A DNA stretch of 64,000 nt from Deinococcus arcticus. GTDB lineage: Bacteria > Deinococcota > Deinococci > Deinococcales > Deinococcaceae. Below, piece after piece: positions 1-9,443 of this stretch. How positions within the stretch are numbered: the first letter of the stretch is position 1; each line of letters opens with the position of its first letter. The notes under the pieces were generated by a model. That model made no database searches. It was not told the origin of the DNA and saw only the letters and a list, made by a program, of their open reading frames with translations. The position numbers were made by a program, and so were the translations under genes. Where the stretch lies: assembly GCF_003028415.1 (NCBI RefSeq), contig NZ_PYSV01000012.1:1-64000 (forward strand). The letters run 5' to 3'.

Positions 1-1
1 G

Positions 2-115
2 GACTGCCGACAGGTGGACGAACTGCTTCAGGCGGTGTTTGCCGCACTGGATGCCGTCACACCGAGTGATATTCACGGCTGGTTCAAACATGTTCATCCA
101 TCAGTGTCTTTATGA
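2..115 (+). mobile_element. C-terminal end of an IS630-family transposase (cut by window edge)
   Basis: An open frame enters from the left edge and ends with TGA. Its last 37 residues carry a segment reading ALDAVTPSDIHGWFKH. This resembles the end of IS630-family DDE transposases, where a '...ITP.D...WF.H.GY' stretch precedes the stop. Only this tail is visible, so whether the transposase is intact cannot be judged. It lies next to a second, decayed transposase, as expected for accessory DNA. The family call rests on motif memory only. Confidence 0.5.
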
Positions 116-169
116 CAAATGCTCTAATAACGCCTGTCAAAACCTCAGGTTAGGGGCGCAGGGTGAAGC

Positions 170-912
170 ATGTCCACGTCAGTGTTCAGTAACGAGCTGT
201 GGCGGCTGACCCCTACGCTGCTCCCACCTGACGTCCCGAAGATCAAAGGCGGCCGATCCAGGATACTGGAGTGAGGGGCTCTGGACGGCATCCTATACAT
301 GCTGACGACGCAAATTGGCTGGGAGTATGGCCGTCATGAGTTGGGATGTGGCAGCGGAATGACCTGCAGGCAACAACGATCCGATGGGCATGAAGAGGGG
401 GTACTCAACCGATTTCACGAGGTGTTCCTCGACTAGATAGCTCGGGTGAATCCACTCGAATCACCCCGCGCATGTGTGGGCCGCCTGCCGGCTGGGCAGA
501 CAATGTCATGGAGCGTAGGCGTCCTGGGAAGATCACTGGCAGTGCTAATCTTGCTGGCCAACGGGTAGGACAGCATGCTGTTTGGACCCTGACTGGGTGC
601 CGCACGTTCGCAACGTGCGGCATAGTCGTCCCCGCTGACGCCTGGACCGAAGGTATGCGGACAAGGTGCACGCTATTCCCCAGTACCGCCGGGCGTGTCG
701 TCATCGCGGCATCAAGTGTGGATTGCGCACCGGGGTCAGGAGTCCAGAGAACGATGGGGAAGATACCGCAGGTTGACGGAGCGGACGTGAGGGTGGTTCA
801 GCCGATACCCTCAGCTGCGGGTGCGGCACGAGGTGATGGCAGACATCCAACTGGCGTTCACGCCTGCTGCCTGATCACGTTCAAGCACCAACGCTTTTGT
901 GAGGCGCTCTAA
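170..912 (+). pseudogene. Decayed IS5-family transposase
   Basis: Pieces of an IS5-family transposase can be read in order but in different frames and across stops. The first piece starts at the ATG and has an N-terminal LPPDVPKIKGGRSR stretch, stopping at a TGA near 274. The next reads ALDGILYMLTTQIGWEY and then LGCGSGMTC, the usual 'DGILYVLRTGCQWE...' region of these enzymes, and stops near 436. Further on, YADKVHAIPQYRRACRHRGI matches the 'YADRGYD...RRALRARGI' region. Near the end, RYPQLRVRHEVMADIQLAF matches the C-terminal 'RRLRVRYERRADIHEAF' block. At least two stops and several frameshifts separate the pieces, so it cannot make active transposase. No terminal repeats were delimited. Confidence 0.7.
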
Positions 913-954
913 GTAGCAGCAGCGGGTTACATGTCCCAGTGGTAATTTAGGCCG

Positions 955-2046
955 ATGGACGCACCAGACTCAAATGACCTGCTGACCGCGCCCACCAACA
1001 CAACTGCGGAAATCGGCGGCTCGTCCGACCCGTTCAACACTGAGCGCGAACTGGACGCGCACGCTAATGTGAGTGCGGAAGATGCTGCCTGGGCAGATGC
1101 TCAGGTTGATCCAGAGTACGAGGCTTACCTGCAGGAAAGAGCTGCTGAGGCAGACGCCCTCCTGCAGGCCGACAGCCATACCAAGCCTTACCTGGCATTC
1201 GTGACTGAGCTCTTCACGAACGTCAAGTCGCTTGAGTTCACGCATAGCTCCTATTTGCTCCGACGCAAGCAACTTAGTGACCGAGCCAAGAAGATTGAAG
1301 CCCGAATATCTGCATCCCCGCCAGAAGAGGCTTACCTCCACCTCCATGAGCTTGAGTTGGAGCGAGATGCTATCCGAGATCTTGATGGTGCCTTTGTCCA
1401 CGTAATGCAGTCACAGCGTCAACTGTACTATGCGAATCTGATCAACATCCTGGAAAACTACGTCATTGACGTGTGCAAGCTGATGCTGGTTCTCTACCCT
1501 ACCGAGGTCAGCAAGAAACTCAACAAAAATTTGGCACACGAGTTTACCTATGGGGACCTATTGCCGCATCTTGGTAATCCTGCTCAGCTGGCTGACCACT
1601 TGTTGAACACGCTCATTGAGAGCTCCGAACGAGCGTTCACCCTGGACCATGTCCTTGGCATTTTGCTGAATTGGCACCAATTCACGCTATTAGATGATGA
1701 GCGCTTGGCACTCAAGCGAGCCGCGCAGGTCCGGCACAAAATCACGCATCGTTATGGCAAGGTCGACGGCAAGTTCATCAGTGACATAAAGAGCATGCAG
1801 CTAAAAAGCGGAAGCGCCACTGCATATTCACTGGTAGGGATGATGCCCATTAAGGCTGGAGACACGTACCGAGTGTCAGTTGATGAATTCACGCAGGCGC
1901 GGACGCTCGTGGAGAAGGTTGCTGCTGCGCTTGAGCATACGGTCGTCGGCCATTACCCAAGGCTCATTGCCTACGATCCGTTCGACTGGAACTTTCACAT
2001 GGAGGACCTTGAACGGGGCATCGCGGACTGGGTGAAGCTGATCTAA
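955..2046 (+). CDS. HEPN-domain protein, possible RNase of a conflict system
   Basis: A 363-residue soluble protein of no named family that I can place. Residues 1-70 are acidic and low-complexity, and 100-145 are rich in charged helix. The C-terminal half contains R260-HKIT-H265, which fits the R-x4-H signature of HEPN nuclease domains, followed by RYGKVDG. HEPN domains usually cut RNA in toxin-antitoxin, CRISPR and abortive-infection systems, so a defence role is an inference from motif and setting. The start is supported by a TAATTT box 6 nt upstream of the ATG, a leaderless arrangement. The gene runs tail-to-tail with the pPIWI-RE gene, whose stop lies only 23 bp away, so it is not in that operon. 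Base composition is less GC-rich than the chromosomal genes. It could also be a non-catalytic HEPN binding protein. Confidence 0.6.
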   Translation: MDAPDSNDLLTAPTNTTAEIGGSSDPFNTERELDAHANVSAEDAAWADAQVDPEYEAYLQERAAEADALLQADSHTKPYLAFVTELFTNVKSLEFTHSSYLLRRKQLSDRAKKIEARISASPPEEAYLHLHELELERDAIRDLDGAFVHVMQSQRQLYYANLINILENYVIDVCKLMLVLYPTEVSKKLNKNLAHEFTYGDLLPHLGNPAQLADHLLNTLIESSERAFTLDHVLGILLNWHQFTLLDDERLALKRAAQVRHKITHRYGKVDGKFISDIKSMQLKSGSATAYSLVGMMPIKAGDTYRVSVDEFTQARTLVEKVAAALEHTVVGHYPRLIAYDPFDWNFHMEDLERGIADWVKLI

Positions 2047-2069
2047 CCTCCTACCTGGTGGGGCGTGCT

Positions 2070-4949
2070 TTAGTCACTTCCGCTCTCGGTGACGCTCTCA
2101 TCGTCGCCGTCCTGAAAGTCATGGTCGTAGTCGGGGATGTAGTCCTTCACAACGTGCGCGAAGGACATGGGTGCGGGGAGCTTCGTCCAGCCGTCGTAGT
2201 GCGCGTAGCGGCGGCGCAGCTTGGACAATAGATGCACCACGGCTTCCTCAGGCAAGTGTCCAGGCGCGAGGACGTTCACCTCCAGTGGATCAGGGGTGGC
2301 ATACGTCTTCACCCACGGTTCGAGGGCGGTGACCTTGTCCTTGCCGTGTTTGTGCACGGCTAGATGGCCGGACATGCCACGAACCGTTTGGTTGTTGTTA
2401 GCCCCTACGTTCAGGTAGGTGGGTGCCCCGCCACCGATCAGACGGAAGGTCTCGCTCTCGCTCCAACGCGGCGTAGGGAAGCGCACGCCGAGGACCTCTA
2501 CCTCCCGCTCCCCAAGGGTGAGCACTTTCGGCGAGCGGTCGGATGCAGCCCGTAGGCGTACGAGGGTCAGGTCGCCCCAGCCGAGCTGCAGGCGGCTGCG
2601 GGCGGGTTCGCCCGGCTCAAAGCGCAGGTCGTCGAGCTTTAGGTGCTTGTCGTACAGGCCGGGCCATGCGGGGCACACGGTATCGCCGTCGATCACGACC
2701 ACTTCGGGCGAACGGCTAGACACTCGGCCGTTTAAATCGTCGAGAACGCTCTGGAAGAAGTCCTGCGTCGCCCGGCGATCTGCGGCGTCCTTGCGGTCGT
2801 CAAAGTTCATCTTGCGGGTGTTACCGAGGAGGCGCGTGGTCGCGTCACGTAGATTTAGCCAGCCACTCGAACCGTCAGCAAGCAGCAGATTAGCCTCAGT
2901 GCGCTGGGTGGCGAGGTCGAGACGCAACGCGCAAGGCACCGTACTGGACTTGTTTTTGCGCTTCTTGCTTTTGTTAACGCTCACCACCGTCAGGGCCGTG
3001 ACGAATCCACGGTCGGCGTCTCCGAGCGCAGAGGAGAGCCGGCCACTGTCGTCCTCAACCGGGTCGAGCATGCCGATCGCTTCCCAGGCGAGGTCCTGGA
3101 AGGCGCGTGTGGCACGGCGCACGAAGTCGAAGCGGCGCTTACGGTCGCGCTGCGCGCGCTTATCGACTTCGCCGTCCACACGCTCGTCCGCGGCCTCCAT
3201 GGGGCGTAGGTACTGGGCGTGCACGCCGAGCGCGCGTAGTATGGCCACCTTCGACGCTCGTTTGTTTACCGGGTCATTGGCGGTATCGCCGTCGCCCTTG
3301 GGCACCACAAGCATGACGCCGTCGCACGCCGGGCGTGGGCGCCGCAGGAAGTCCGTCCACGCGGCCACACGAAGTTCCGCGCGCGGCGCGGGCATCAACG
3401 TATTCCCTGGTAGTTGGGCGCGGGGACCGCTGGTGTGTTCGGGCATCACTTCGCGGTGTACCTCTACGTGGTCTTGCAGGATGGTTTCGAGGATGTGCTG
3501 CGCCTCGCGGGCGTCGTTATCATGGCCGGGCGCGTGGAGCAACAGTAAGCGGTAGCGCCCGCCATAGTGCGCATCGATGCGGGCGCGCTCCTGGGCTGCC
3601 CACGCCTCTGCCTCTTGACGCTTCTCGACAATCTTCTTTGCACCCGTGCCCGTGGCGAGTTGCTTCCTGGTGGGTTCGAAGTCCGCGAACAGGTATTTGA
3701 AGGGTTCTTCGATCTCCTGGCCTTCTTTGCGGCCTGGTTCCTTCACGCGTGCCAGTCCCCGCCATGGCACGAGACCGCGCGCTTCGAGCGCGAGGCTAGC
3801 GGTAGCGAACGCAACCAGGCGGTCCACTTCGAGAGCTCCAGTGGCGCCACCCTGCACGCCGCGCCCCTGGCGCACGAGTGCAAGCACCGGGCAGGGGGTG
3901 TGACTCACCACGCGTGGGTCGAGGCGCTTGTCTACGAACGGCTGTTCGGGCAGCGTGCGGTACTGCTTGCGCAGGCCGAGATAGTCCCCACCAGCGGTGG
4001 CGGTACGCACCGCATGGGGGGTGGCTTCGAGTTGCACCACCGGCGGGCAGGGCCGCGCGGGCGTCGCCTGCGGGAAGGCGTGCAAGGTGACCTTGCCGTG
4101 GTAGGTGTTTACGTTGTCGGTCCACTGTCGGCGGGACAGTTCGAGCAGCAGCAGCGGTTGCGGGTGCCCGGGGTAGGTCTTGGTGCGTAGTCGCACGACA
4201 TACGCTGCCGGCAACTCGCCTTTGCCGAGTGCGACGTAGGGGTCCGTGGTGAGTTCTGCCCGGCCGCTGGTCAGTTCCCGCGACACCACGCGGCGTATTG
4301 GGCCACGTCCGGGGAACAGCTCGAGTCCTTCCAGGGCGCGGGCGGCCATGTCGGCGAGATTGCGGTGGCCTTTGTTATCCCCATTCCAGCGCGCCGGGTG
4401 GAAGGTGTCGGTAACGGTGCGCAGAGGCATGCGGGACAACCGCTCGTACAGCGTGGTGCGGTCAGCCTCGTCGAGCCCAGGTACCCCCATGATCCAAGCG
4501 CCGAGCGCCTGCACGGCGTGGCGTACCGCCACATCTGGTGGTGCGGCGGTGACCAGTAACGGTACGGGCCACTCAGTGTTGGTCACCTTCCATAACTCCA
4601 CTTCGGCGCGCAGCGCGTCGGCATCCTCCAGTTGCAACAGCAGGCGCAGCATCGCCACCGGTAGCGCGCCTGCGTCGCCAAGTTGCGATTTGCGGCGACC
4701 CTCTACCGCCCTCAGCGCGTCGGCGAGACCTCGGTTGAGGTACACCTCGGTGGCAGCGTGCGGCGGGATGCTCGCGTCCGCTTCGCTGAGTGTGAATGCC
4801 ATGGGGAGACCGTCCGCAAGTCGCACGGCAAGCTCTTGCACGCGTTGGGCCACGCCCGGCGCGAGGGCTGCGTTCGGGTCGAACGGCCTGGTGAGGATAG
4901 GCGGGGACATTTTCTTGGGCTTGCGGTCCTTTGTGGCGGGAGTGCTCAT
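2070..4949 (-). CDS. pPIWI_RE protein (prokaryotic PIWI-RE family, RNase H-fold core)
   Basis: A 959-residue protein of the PIWI-RE family, relatives of Argonaute proposed to take part in RNA- or DNA-guided targeting of invaders. Residues about 250-277 (an RLRTKTYPGH stretch followed by PLLLLELSRRQW) match the N-terminal module once called DUF3962. The region from about 660 to the end matches the RNase H-like domain once called DUF3893. It contains ALRLDLATQ (about 674), VVVIDGDT (about 750) and a C-terminal RRRYAHYDGWTKLPAPMSFA block (about 912-931). The start at 4949 was chosen because AAAGGAGGAG lies just upstream; an in-frame ATG 40 codons earlier lies inside the helicase gene. It follows the helicase stop by 19 bp as the last gene of a REase-helicase-PIWI operon, the published gene set of PIWI-RE modules. 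Nuclease activity is not assured, because many PIWI-RE members lack a standard catalytic triad. Confidence 0.82.
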   Translation of the reverse strand: MSTPATKDRKPKKMSPPILTRPFDPNAALAPGVAQRVQELAVRLADGLPMAFTLSEADASIPPHAATEVYLNRGLADALRAVEGRRKSQLGDAGALPVAMLRLLLQLEDADALRAEVELWKVTNTEWPVPLLVTAAPPDVAVRHAVQALGAWIMGVPGLDEADRTTLYERLSRMPLRTVTDTFHPARWNGDNKGHRNLADMAARALEGLELFPGRGPIRRVVSRELTSGRAELTTDPYVALGKGELPAAYVVRLRTKTYPGHPQPLLLLELSRRQWTDNVNTYHGKVTLHAFPQATPARPCPPVVQLEATPHAVRTATAGGDYLGLRKQYRTLPEQPFVDKRLDPRVVSHTPCPVLALVRQGRGVQGGATGALEVDRLVAFATASLALEARGLVPWRGLARVKEPGRKEGQEIEEPFKYLFADFEPTRKQLATGTGAKKIVEKRQEAEAWAAQERARIDAHYGGRYRLLLLHAPGHDNDAREAQHILETILQDHVEVHREVMPEHTSGPRAQLPGNTLMPAPRAELRVAAWTDFLRRPRPACDGVMLVVPKGDGDTANDPVNKRASKVAILRALGVHAQYLRPMEAADERVDGEVDKRAQRDRKRRFDFVRRATRAFQDLAWEAIGMLDPVEDDSGRLSSALGDADRGFVTALTVVSVNKSKKRKNKSSTVPCALRLDLATQRTEANLLLADGSSGWLNLRDATTRLLGNTRKMNFDDRKDAADRRATQDFFQSVLDDLNGRVSSRSPEVVVIDGDTVCPAWPGLYDKHLKLDDLRFEPGEPARSRLQLGWGDLTLVRLRAASDRSPKVLTLGEREVEVLGVRFPTPRWSESETFRLIGGGAPTYLNVGANNNQTVRGMSGHLAVHKHGKDKVTALEPWVKTYATPDPLEVNVLAPGHLPEEAVVHLLSKLRRRYAHYDGWTKLPAPMSFAHVVKDYIPDYDHDFQDGDDESVTESGSD

Positions 4950-4968
4950 GCTCCTCCTTTCGTGGGCG

Positions 4969-7900
4969 TCACGCCCAGTCCTCTTCATTGCCTTCGCCGT
5001 CGTGCCAGGGTTCTTCGCCGGGCTCGCCGTCGTCCGTGAAGGGGGTGAAGTCACTGGCATGATCCTCAAACGCGGCTTTATCGGTGCGCAGGCCTTCTAC
5101 GCTGCGCAGCGCCTGCACGAGGTTGCCGTACAGTGCCTCGCTTACTTCGCGCGCGGCTGGGTCGTCGGCGCGCAGGTCGCGGTCGAGCAGCAGCTGCATG
5201 CCAACGAGCACGCTGGTGCGCGGGCGGTCCACCTTGCCGTCGGCGCTGTTGCCGGCCCAGGCGGCGTCGACGAAGTGGATCTCAGCGTCGGCGCCGCCGC
5301 GGATGGTGCGGCCGATGGTCTGCCATACCGGCACCACTAGGTTCGCGGTGAACGCCTCAAGCGCGTCGCCGGGCAGCTGGCTGGCCTGCTGCGGGCGTTC
5401 GAGCAGTTCGCGGATGGTGCGGTAGAGGCGTGCGCGTTCACGCCGGTGTTGGGCGCGAGCGTCCGCGAGGGTGACGTTGCCGAGACGATGCTGGTCAAAG
5501 CGTTCGGTGGCGCGGTTTACCAGCGAGTGCAGCAGCGTGGTGTCACCAACGGTGGGATGTGGCCGCACAAGAAAGTACATAACGCCGATTGCGGCGAGAT
5601 CCTTTTCTTCTCCTGAGCCGCCCAGCACCATATTCACGCCGCGTCCGATCGCGCCCATGGGGAATACCAGCACAGACAGGTCGTCACGCTGGGCGGCCGC
5701 CTCAATCTCAGCGCGCAGTACCAGGTCGTTACGGCCGGGCACACGCGCACGAGTCAGGCCGACAGCGCGCGCGTGCAGGTTGGGGTTATGCACCTTAAGC
5801 GCGTCAAGCACCACCAGCACCTGGTCGTAGGAGTTCACGACTAGGGCGGCCTTGCGGGGGCGTCCGACAGGACTAAGGTTCGCGGCGACGTGCGCGAGGT
5901 CACGCTCGAGTTGCGAGCCGAGCGGGTTCACGGGGTTTTGACGGCGGGCCATCTCGCGGATCACCAGGCGCAGGCGCTCGTCGCGCTCGCCGCCGGCGCC
6001 GCTCACGCGGATCGCGCGTCCGTCGGTGTGTTCACGCGGCGTAAATCGCAGGGTGAGCTTCGCGTCGCGACCCTCACGCTGCGGCAGCAGCAGGTAGTCG
6101 GGCGGGGCGTGCAGGTGGTAGCTGCTGCTGGACGGCAGGTATGAGGTGGCGCTGGTGAGCAGCACGTTCACACCGGCACGCGCGAGACGTTCGGGTAGTA
6201 GGCGCGTGGCGCGTCCGAGGATGATCTGCTCAATCTGAATGCGGTCTGTTTTTAGGTAGCTGAGCGCCGCGAAATTTCCGAGCAAACTGGTGGGCGCGAA
6301 GTGGCCGAGCCCGCGCGCACCGTCGTCGGGCAGGTAGGTGTGTTTGAACGAGAGGTCTACGCCCACGGCGAGGGTACGCAATTTCTTGAACGACGCCACG
6401 ACGAGCGAGACCATCACCAGCAGCTTGTGGTCCCATCGGGTGTGGCCGTCGTCAGGCACGCCTAACAGCTCCGCAAGTCCCTGGCGCAGCGGCGCGAGCG
6501 CCGCGTCAGAGTCCTCCTGGTCGCGGTAGCGGCGCAGGCCTTCGCGCAAATTGTTCTTCGCGCGCTGCAACTCGGTCTCGCCTAGACCGAGTTGCAGCGC
6601 GAGGCGAGGGGCATCTACTGGCAGCGTGTCTCTCCCAAAGATCATGTCGTGCACGGCGGTCTCCCATACCTGCGCGAAGGCGTTGCGCGCCTCGGTGGTG
6701 AGGGTGACGTCCGCCTGCCCTGCGAGGTGGTCCACGAAGGCGCGGGTGGTGAGCAGCTTGCCAGCGAGTTCCACGGACTGCGGCGCTCGAATCAGGTCGA
6801 CGATGCCTTGCACGTGTCCTTCGAGTTCAAGCGCGGCGCCCATATAGCGGGTGGTGGCGCGCGGCGCGTGCACCGCGGGCAGATACACAGCGCTGAGCAG
6901 CTGGTTGGCGCGGTGTAGGCCGCCCTTGCCGAACAGCGGCGTCTTCACCATTGCTTGCCGGTCGAGGCTGGCCTGGGCATCGTCGGCCTCGTCAACGATC
7001 ACAAGATCCACAGCGTCGGGCAGTAGCTCTGCATAGCTAAGGCGGCGTGCGCTAGTGTGCGCGGGCACGCTGGCGGTGCTGCTGATTACGTGCCCCAGCC
7101 ACACCCTGGCGGTGACGAGCTGCGCGTGGTTGTGCACGCGCCCGCAGCGGGACCACAGTGGGCACAGGTGTACCACGTCGCGCGTGCGGCCACCCTCACT
7201 GGTGACCCGTCGCAGCACGTTCTCACAGGGTGGACGCTGCGCAGGGCCCCAGCGCTGCCAAGTAGTCTCTTCGTCGGTGGTGGCATATGCGCGCAGCGCG
7301 CAACCGCGTGCGAAGCGGTCCACGCCGGCCACGGTCAATCCGAAACCGCCGAGGTCCGCGTCCTGCGCGGCGACTACCTGTGCGACGCGGTCGGCGTGCT
7401 CGGCATGGGTGTCCTGGCCGCGCCCGGCGAGCAGTGCCACGTCCGCTGGGTCGAGGTAGCGTTCGAGTACCTCCAATTGCTGGCGAGCCACCTCAATAGC
7501 GGGCACGAACACCGCAACGCGCCGGTCATGCCGTGCGAGGTACACGCACAATACCTGCACTAGGGTGGTCTTGCCGGCGCCGGGCAGGCCGATGAGGTGC
7601 CGCAGTCCGCCGAGGTCCAGTACCCGGTCGTCGGTGAAGCCGGCGTCGCCGCGCACCCGTAGCCGCAGCTTGCGGATGGTGCCGGCCCAGTCGCGGTCTG
7701 GGCGCCCAGCGTGCGCGTCGGCGACGTCCATACTCGTGCCAGTAGCGACTAAGTCGTCAATCGTAAAGCGCAGCGGGGCGCGCTCACGGCAGAGTTCATG
7801 GTGCGCAGGCGGTGGCGGCAGCTCGTTGGCTGGGATGCGTAGGTGTACCTCACCCTGGTCTTCAAAGCGAACGAAGAGCTCTTCGTTCGCAGGCGCTAGG

Positions 7901-8283
7901 GTAAGGCCGTGCGTTTCCGCTGGCCAGGGGCGCGCGAGCTGCTCAGCGCGGTGCGCGAGGGTCGCCATATGTGTCTCTCTGCGGGCGAAGGTGAGGTCCC
8001 CCGCGTTGATCTCGTACGCAAGCTCGTACTCACCGCTCACCTCAGCTCGCAGCGCTTGCTGCACAGCCACCGAGACGCTCTCCCTACTGCGCAGCTTGCG
8101 CAGCCGAGGCAGCGAGCGCAGGTTACGCAGCGCAGTCTGCTGCTCCGCGAGTTGCGGTAGGTCATCCACTGCGGCGAAGGCACTCATTACTAGTGGTAGG
8201 TGCTCTAGTGAGCGCTCGCCGACCTGCTCCAGTAGCAGGCACGCCCACTGCAGTTCCATAGGGCCGCTCCAGGTGCCGTTCAC
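4969..8283 (-). CDS. DinG/XPD-like superfamily 2 helicase of the pPIWI-RE module
   Basis: A 1104-residue ATPase expected to unwind nucleic acid for the PIWI-RE system. Walker A is GLPGAGKTT (residues 232-240), Walker B is VIVDEADDAQ (about 428-437), the motif III SAT lies in LLTSATS (about 708-714), and a C-terminal motor segment reads MGAIGRGVN (about 876-884). Between Walker A and B lie four cysteines, C328, C353, C374 and C380, placed like the iron-sulphur cluster of DinG/XPD helicases. The first 200 residues form a separate, unplaced N-terminal region. The start is GTG, overlapping the upstream REase stop as GTGA, which suggests coupled translation; an ATG eight codons further in is an alternative. 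DinG-type helicases are a standard partner of PIWI-RE proteins. Confidence 0.82.
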   Translation of the reverse strand: MNGTWSGPMELQWACLLLEQVGERSLEHLPLVMSAFAAVDDLPQLAEQQTALRNLRSLPRLRKLRSRESVSVAVQQALRAEVSGEYELAYEINAGDLTFARRETHMATLAHRAEQLARPWPAETHGLTLAPANEELFVRFEDQGEVHLRIPANELPPPPAHHELCRERAPLRFTIDDLVATGTSMDVADAHAGRPDRDWAGTIRKLRLRVRGDAGFTDDRVLDLGGLRHLIGLPGAGKTTLVQVLCVYLARHDRRVAVFVPAIEVARQQLEVLERYLDPADVALLAGRGQDTHAEHADRVAQVVAAQDADLGGFGLTVAGVDRFARGCALRAYATTDEETTWQRWGPAQRPPCENVLRRVTSEGGRTRDVVHLCPLWSRCGRVHNHAQLVTARVWLGHVISSTASVPAHTSARRLSYAELLPDAVDLVIVDEADDAQASLDRQAMVKTPLFGKGGLHRANQLLSAVYLPAVHAPRATTRYMGAALELEGHVQGIVDLIRAPQSVELAGKLLTTRAFVDHLAGQADVTLTTEARNAFAQVWETAVHDMIFGRDTLPVDAPRLALQLGLGETELQRAKNNLREGLRRYRDQEDSDAALAPLRQGLAELLGVPDDGHTRWDHKLLVMVSLVVASFKKLRTLAVGVDLSFKHTYLPDDGARGLGHFAPTSLLGNFAALSYLKTDRIQIEQIILGRATRLLPERLARAGVNVLLTSATSYLPSSSSYHLHAPPDYLLLPQREGRDAKLTLRFTPREHTDGRAIRVSGAGGERDERLRLVIREMARRQNPVNPLGSQLERDLAHVAANLSPVGRPRKAALVVNSYDQVLVVLDALKVHNPNLHARAVGLTRARVPGRNDLVLRAEIEAAAQRDDLSVLVFPMGAIGRGVNMVLGGSGEEKDLAAIGVMYFLVRPHPTVGDTTLLHSLVNRATERFDQHRLGNVTLADARAQHRRERARLYRTIRELLERPQQASQLPGDALEAFTANLVVPVWQTIGRTIRGGADAEIHFVDAAWAGNSADGKVDRPRTSVLVGMQLLLDRDLRADDPAAREVSEALYGNLVQALRSVEGLRTDKAAFEDHASDFTPFTDDGEPGEEPWHDGEGNEEDWA

Positions 8284-9431
8284 TGGCGCCCCGTGCGCGC
8301 ACGGTACCCGAAGGCGTCGACAGCTTGGTGAACCGTCATCACCTCGATGCCGAGCTCGCGTTCATCGAGCAGCTCCTGCAGTTGGCGGCGGCGAGCAAGG
8401 CCACGCGCGCGGGTACCGCGGTCGGTCACGACAACTATCTTGCGGCGGTATAGCGCGAGGTCACCGGCGCCTTGGTCGAAACGCCGTGCGAGCTGCGGGA
8501 TCAGGGTGTAGTCCTTTACGTCGATGCCGACGTCACGGCCCTCGCCGACACTCACATCCACCTCGTCTTGGCGAGGGTAGAGTTCCACGTCGTCACGCTG
8601 GGCGCGCAGCGCGTCAAATAGCGCGATCTCCACCTGGCCGGGTTCAGCCCAGAACAGCAGCAGTTCACGCTTCAGCAACCATGCTTCCTCCACGGTTAGG
8701 ACGTCGCGCACGCTCAGAACCGGGGCACGCTCACGGCAGCGCTCCGAAGCGCAGCGAGGCTCGCCGCCGCGCACCTCAACACGGCTGCCGCAGGCAGCGC
8801 AGCGTTCCAGCAGACGGCCGTGCTCACCAGCGTGCGCAGGCGTGTACATCTCGGCGAGCAGTGGCCCCAGGGTTGCCCCAAGGGTGAGGTCGTCGAGCGC
8901 GGAGACAGCCGCGTCGAGTTCGGCCTGGCGGGCCAATGCGTGCGTGACGACAAAGCGCCGCAGGGTGCGGTATGCCTCGTCACGCACGCGTTCGAGTGGG
9001 ATGCGCTTCAGTTCTTCGCGCACCTTCGCGTGCCATACGTTCTCACGTAGGTCGTCGACGTTGCCGCCTTCCTCGGCGAGGCCGCGACACTCCAGGGTGG
9101 GCACGCGCAACTCCGGGTCGATAAGTCGCAGGTCGCGCCAGGCGCCATCCACGCCTAACAGAAGCGCTGGGGCCCATTCGCCCAGGGGCAACATGCAGTT
9201 CGCTACAAGTCGGTGAAGGCTGTCCGCGCTCGCGAGCTGCCCAGAAGCGATTTGCAGGCGTGAGATGCGCGCCTGCGCCATCAGCAGCGCGAGCGGGGTT
9301 AGGGTGCGCTCGTTCGCGCCACGAGCATCTAAGACCTCGGCTTTGACGCACGCGCGGTGCTGCCGGACGAGGCCGGCGGCCAGGAGCTTGAGGGTCTCCT
9401 CGCCGTCAATGTGAGTGGAAGCGGCATTCAC
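8280..9431 (-). CDS. REase-fold nuclease of the pPIWI-RE module, with zinc ribbon
   Basis: A 383-residue protein and first gene of the three-gene operon. A zinc-ribbon-like set, C211-x2-C214 and C227-x4-C232, precedes the nuclease domain. The C-terminal third shows a PD-(D/E)xK layout: E268 in PGQVEIALFD, D289/D292 in YPRQDEVDVS, and D304-V-K306 in VGIDVKDY. This matches the REase that accompanies PIWI-RE proteins. It is expected to cut DNA recognised by the module, which is inference from the family. The start is GTG with a TAAGCT box 6 nt upstream, a leaderless start. The 3' end overlaps the helicase gene by 4 bp. Confidence 0.78.
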   Translation of the reverse strand: MNAASTHIDGEETLKLLAAGLVRQHRACVKAEVLDARGANERTLTPLALLMAQARISRLQIASGQLASADSLHRLVANCMLPLGEWAPALLLGVDGAWRDLRLIDPELRVPTLECRGLAEEGGNVDDLRENVWHAKVREELKRIPLERVRDEAYRTLRRFVVTHALARQAELDAAVSALDDLTLGATLGPLLAEMYTPAHAGEHGRLLERCAACGSRVEVRGGEPRCASERCRERAPVLSVRDVLTVEEAWLLKRELLLFWAEPGQVEIALFDALRAQRDDVELYPRQDEVDVSVGEGRDVGIDVKDYTLIPQLARRFDQGAGDLALYRRKIVVVTDRGTRARGLARRRQLQELLDERELGIEVMTVHQAVDAFGYRARTGRQ

Positions 9432-9437
9432 ACCGGC

Positions 9438-9443
9438 AGCTTA
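9438..9443 (-). promoter_or_regulatory. -10 box of the pPIWI-RE operon (leaderless)
   Basis: TAAGCT on the minus strand lies 6 nt before the GTG of the REase gene. The spacing is the same as for many other starts in this window. No convincing -35 hexamer was seen. It would drive all three module genes. Confidence 0.4.

Noticed and set aside
2419..5340. Long plus-strand frames opposite the pPIWI-RE gene
   Set aside because: Serine- and arginine-rich shadow frames without domains, while the minus strand has family motifs throughout.
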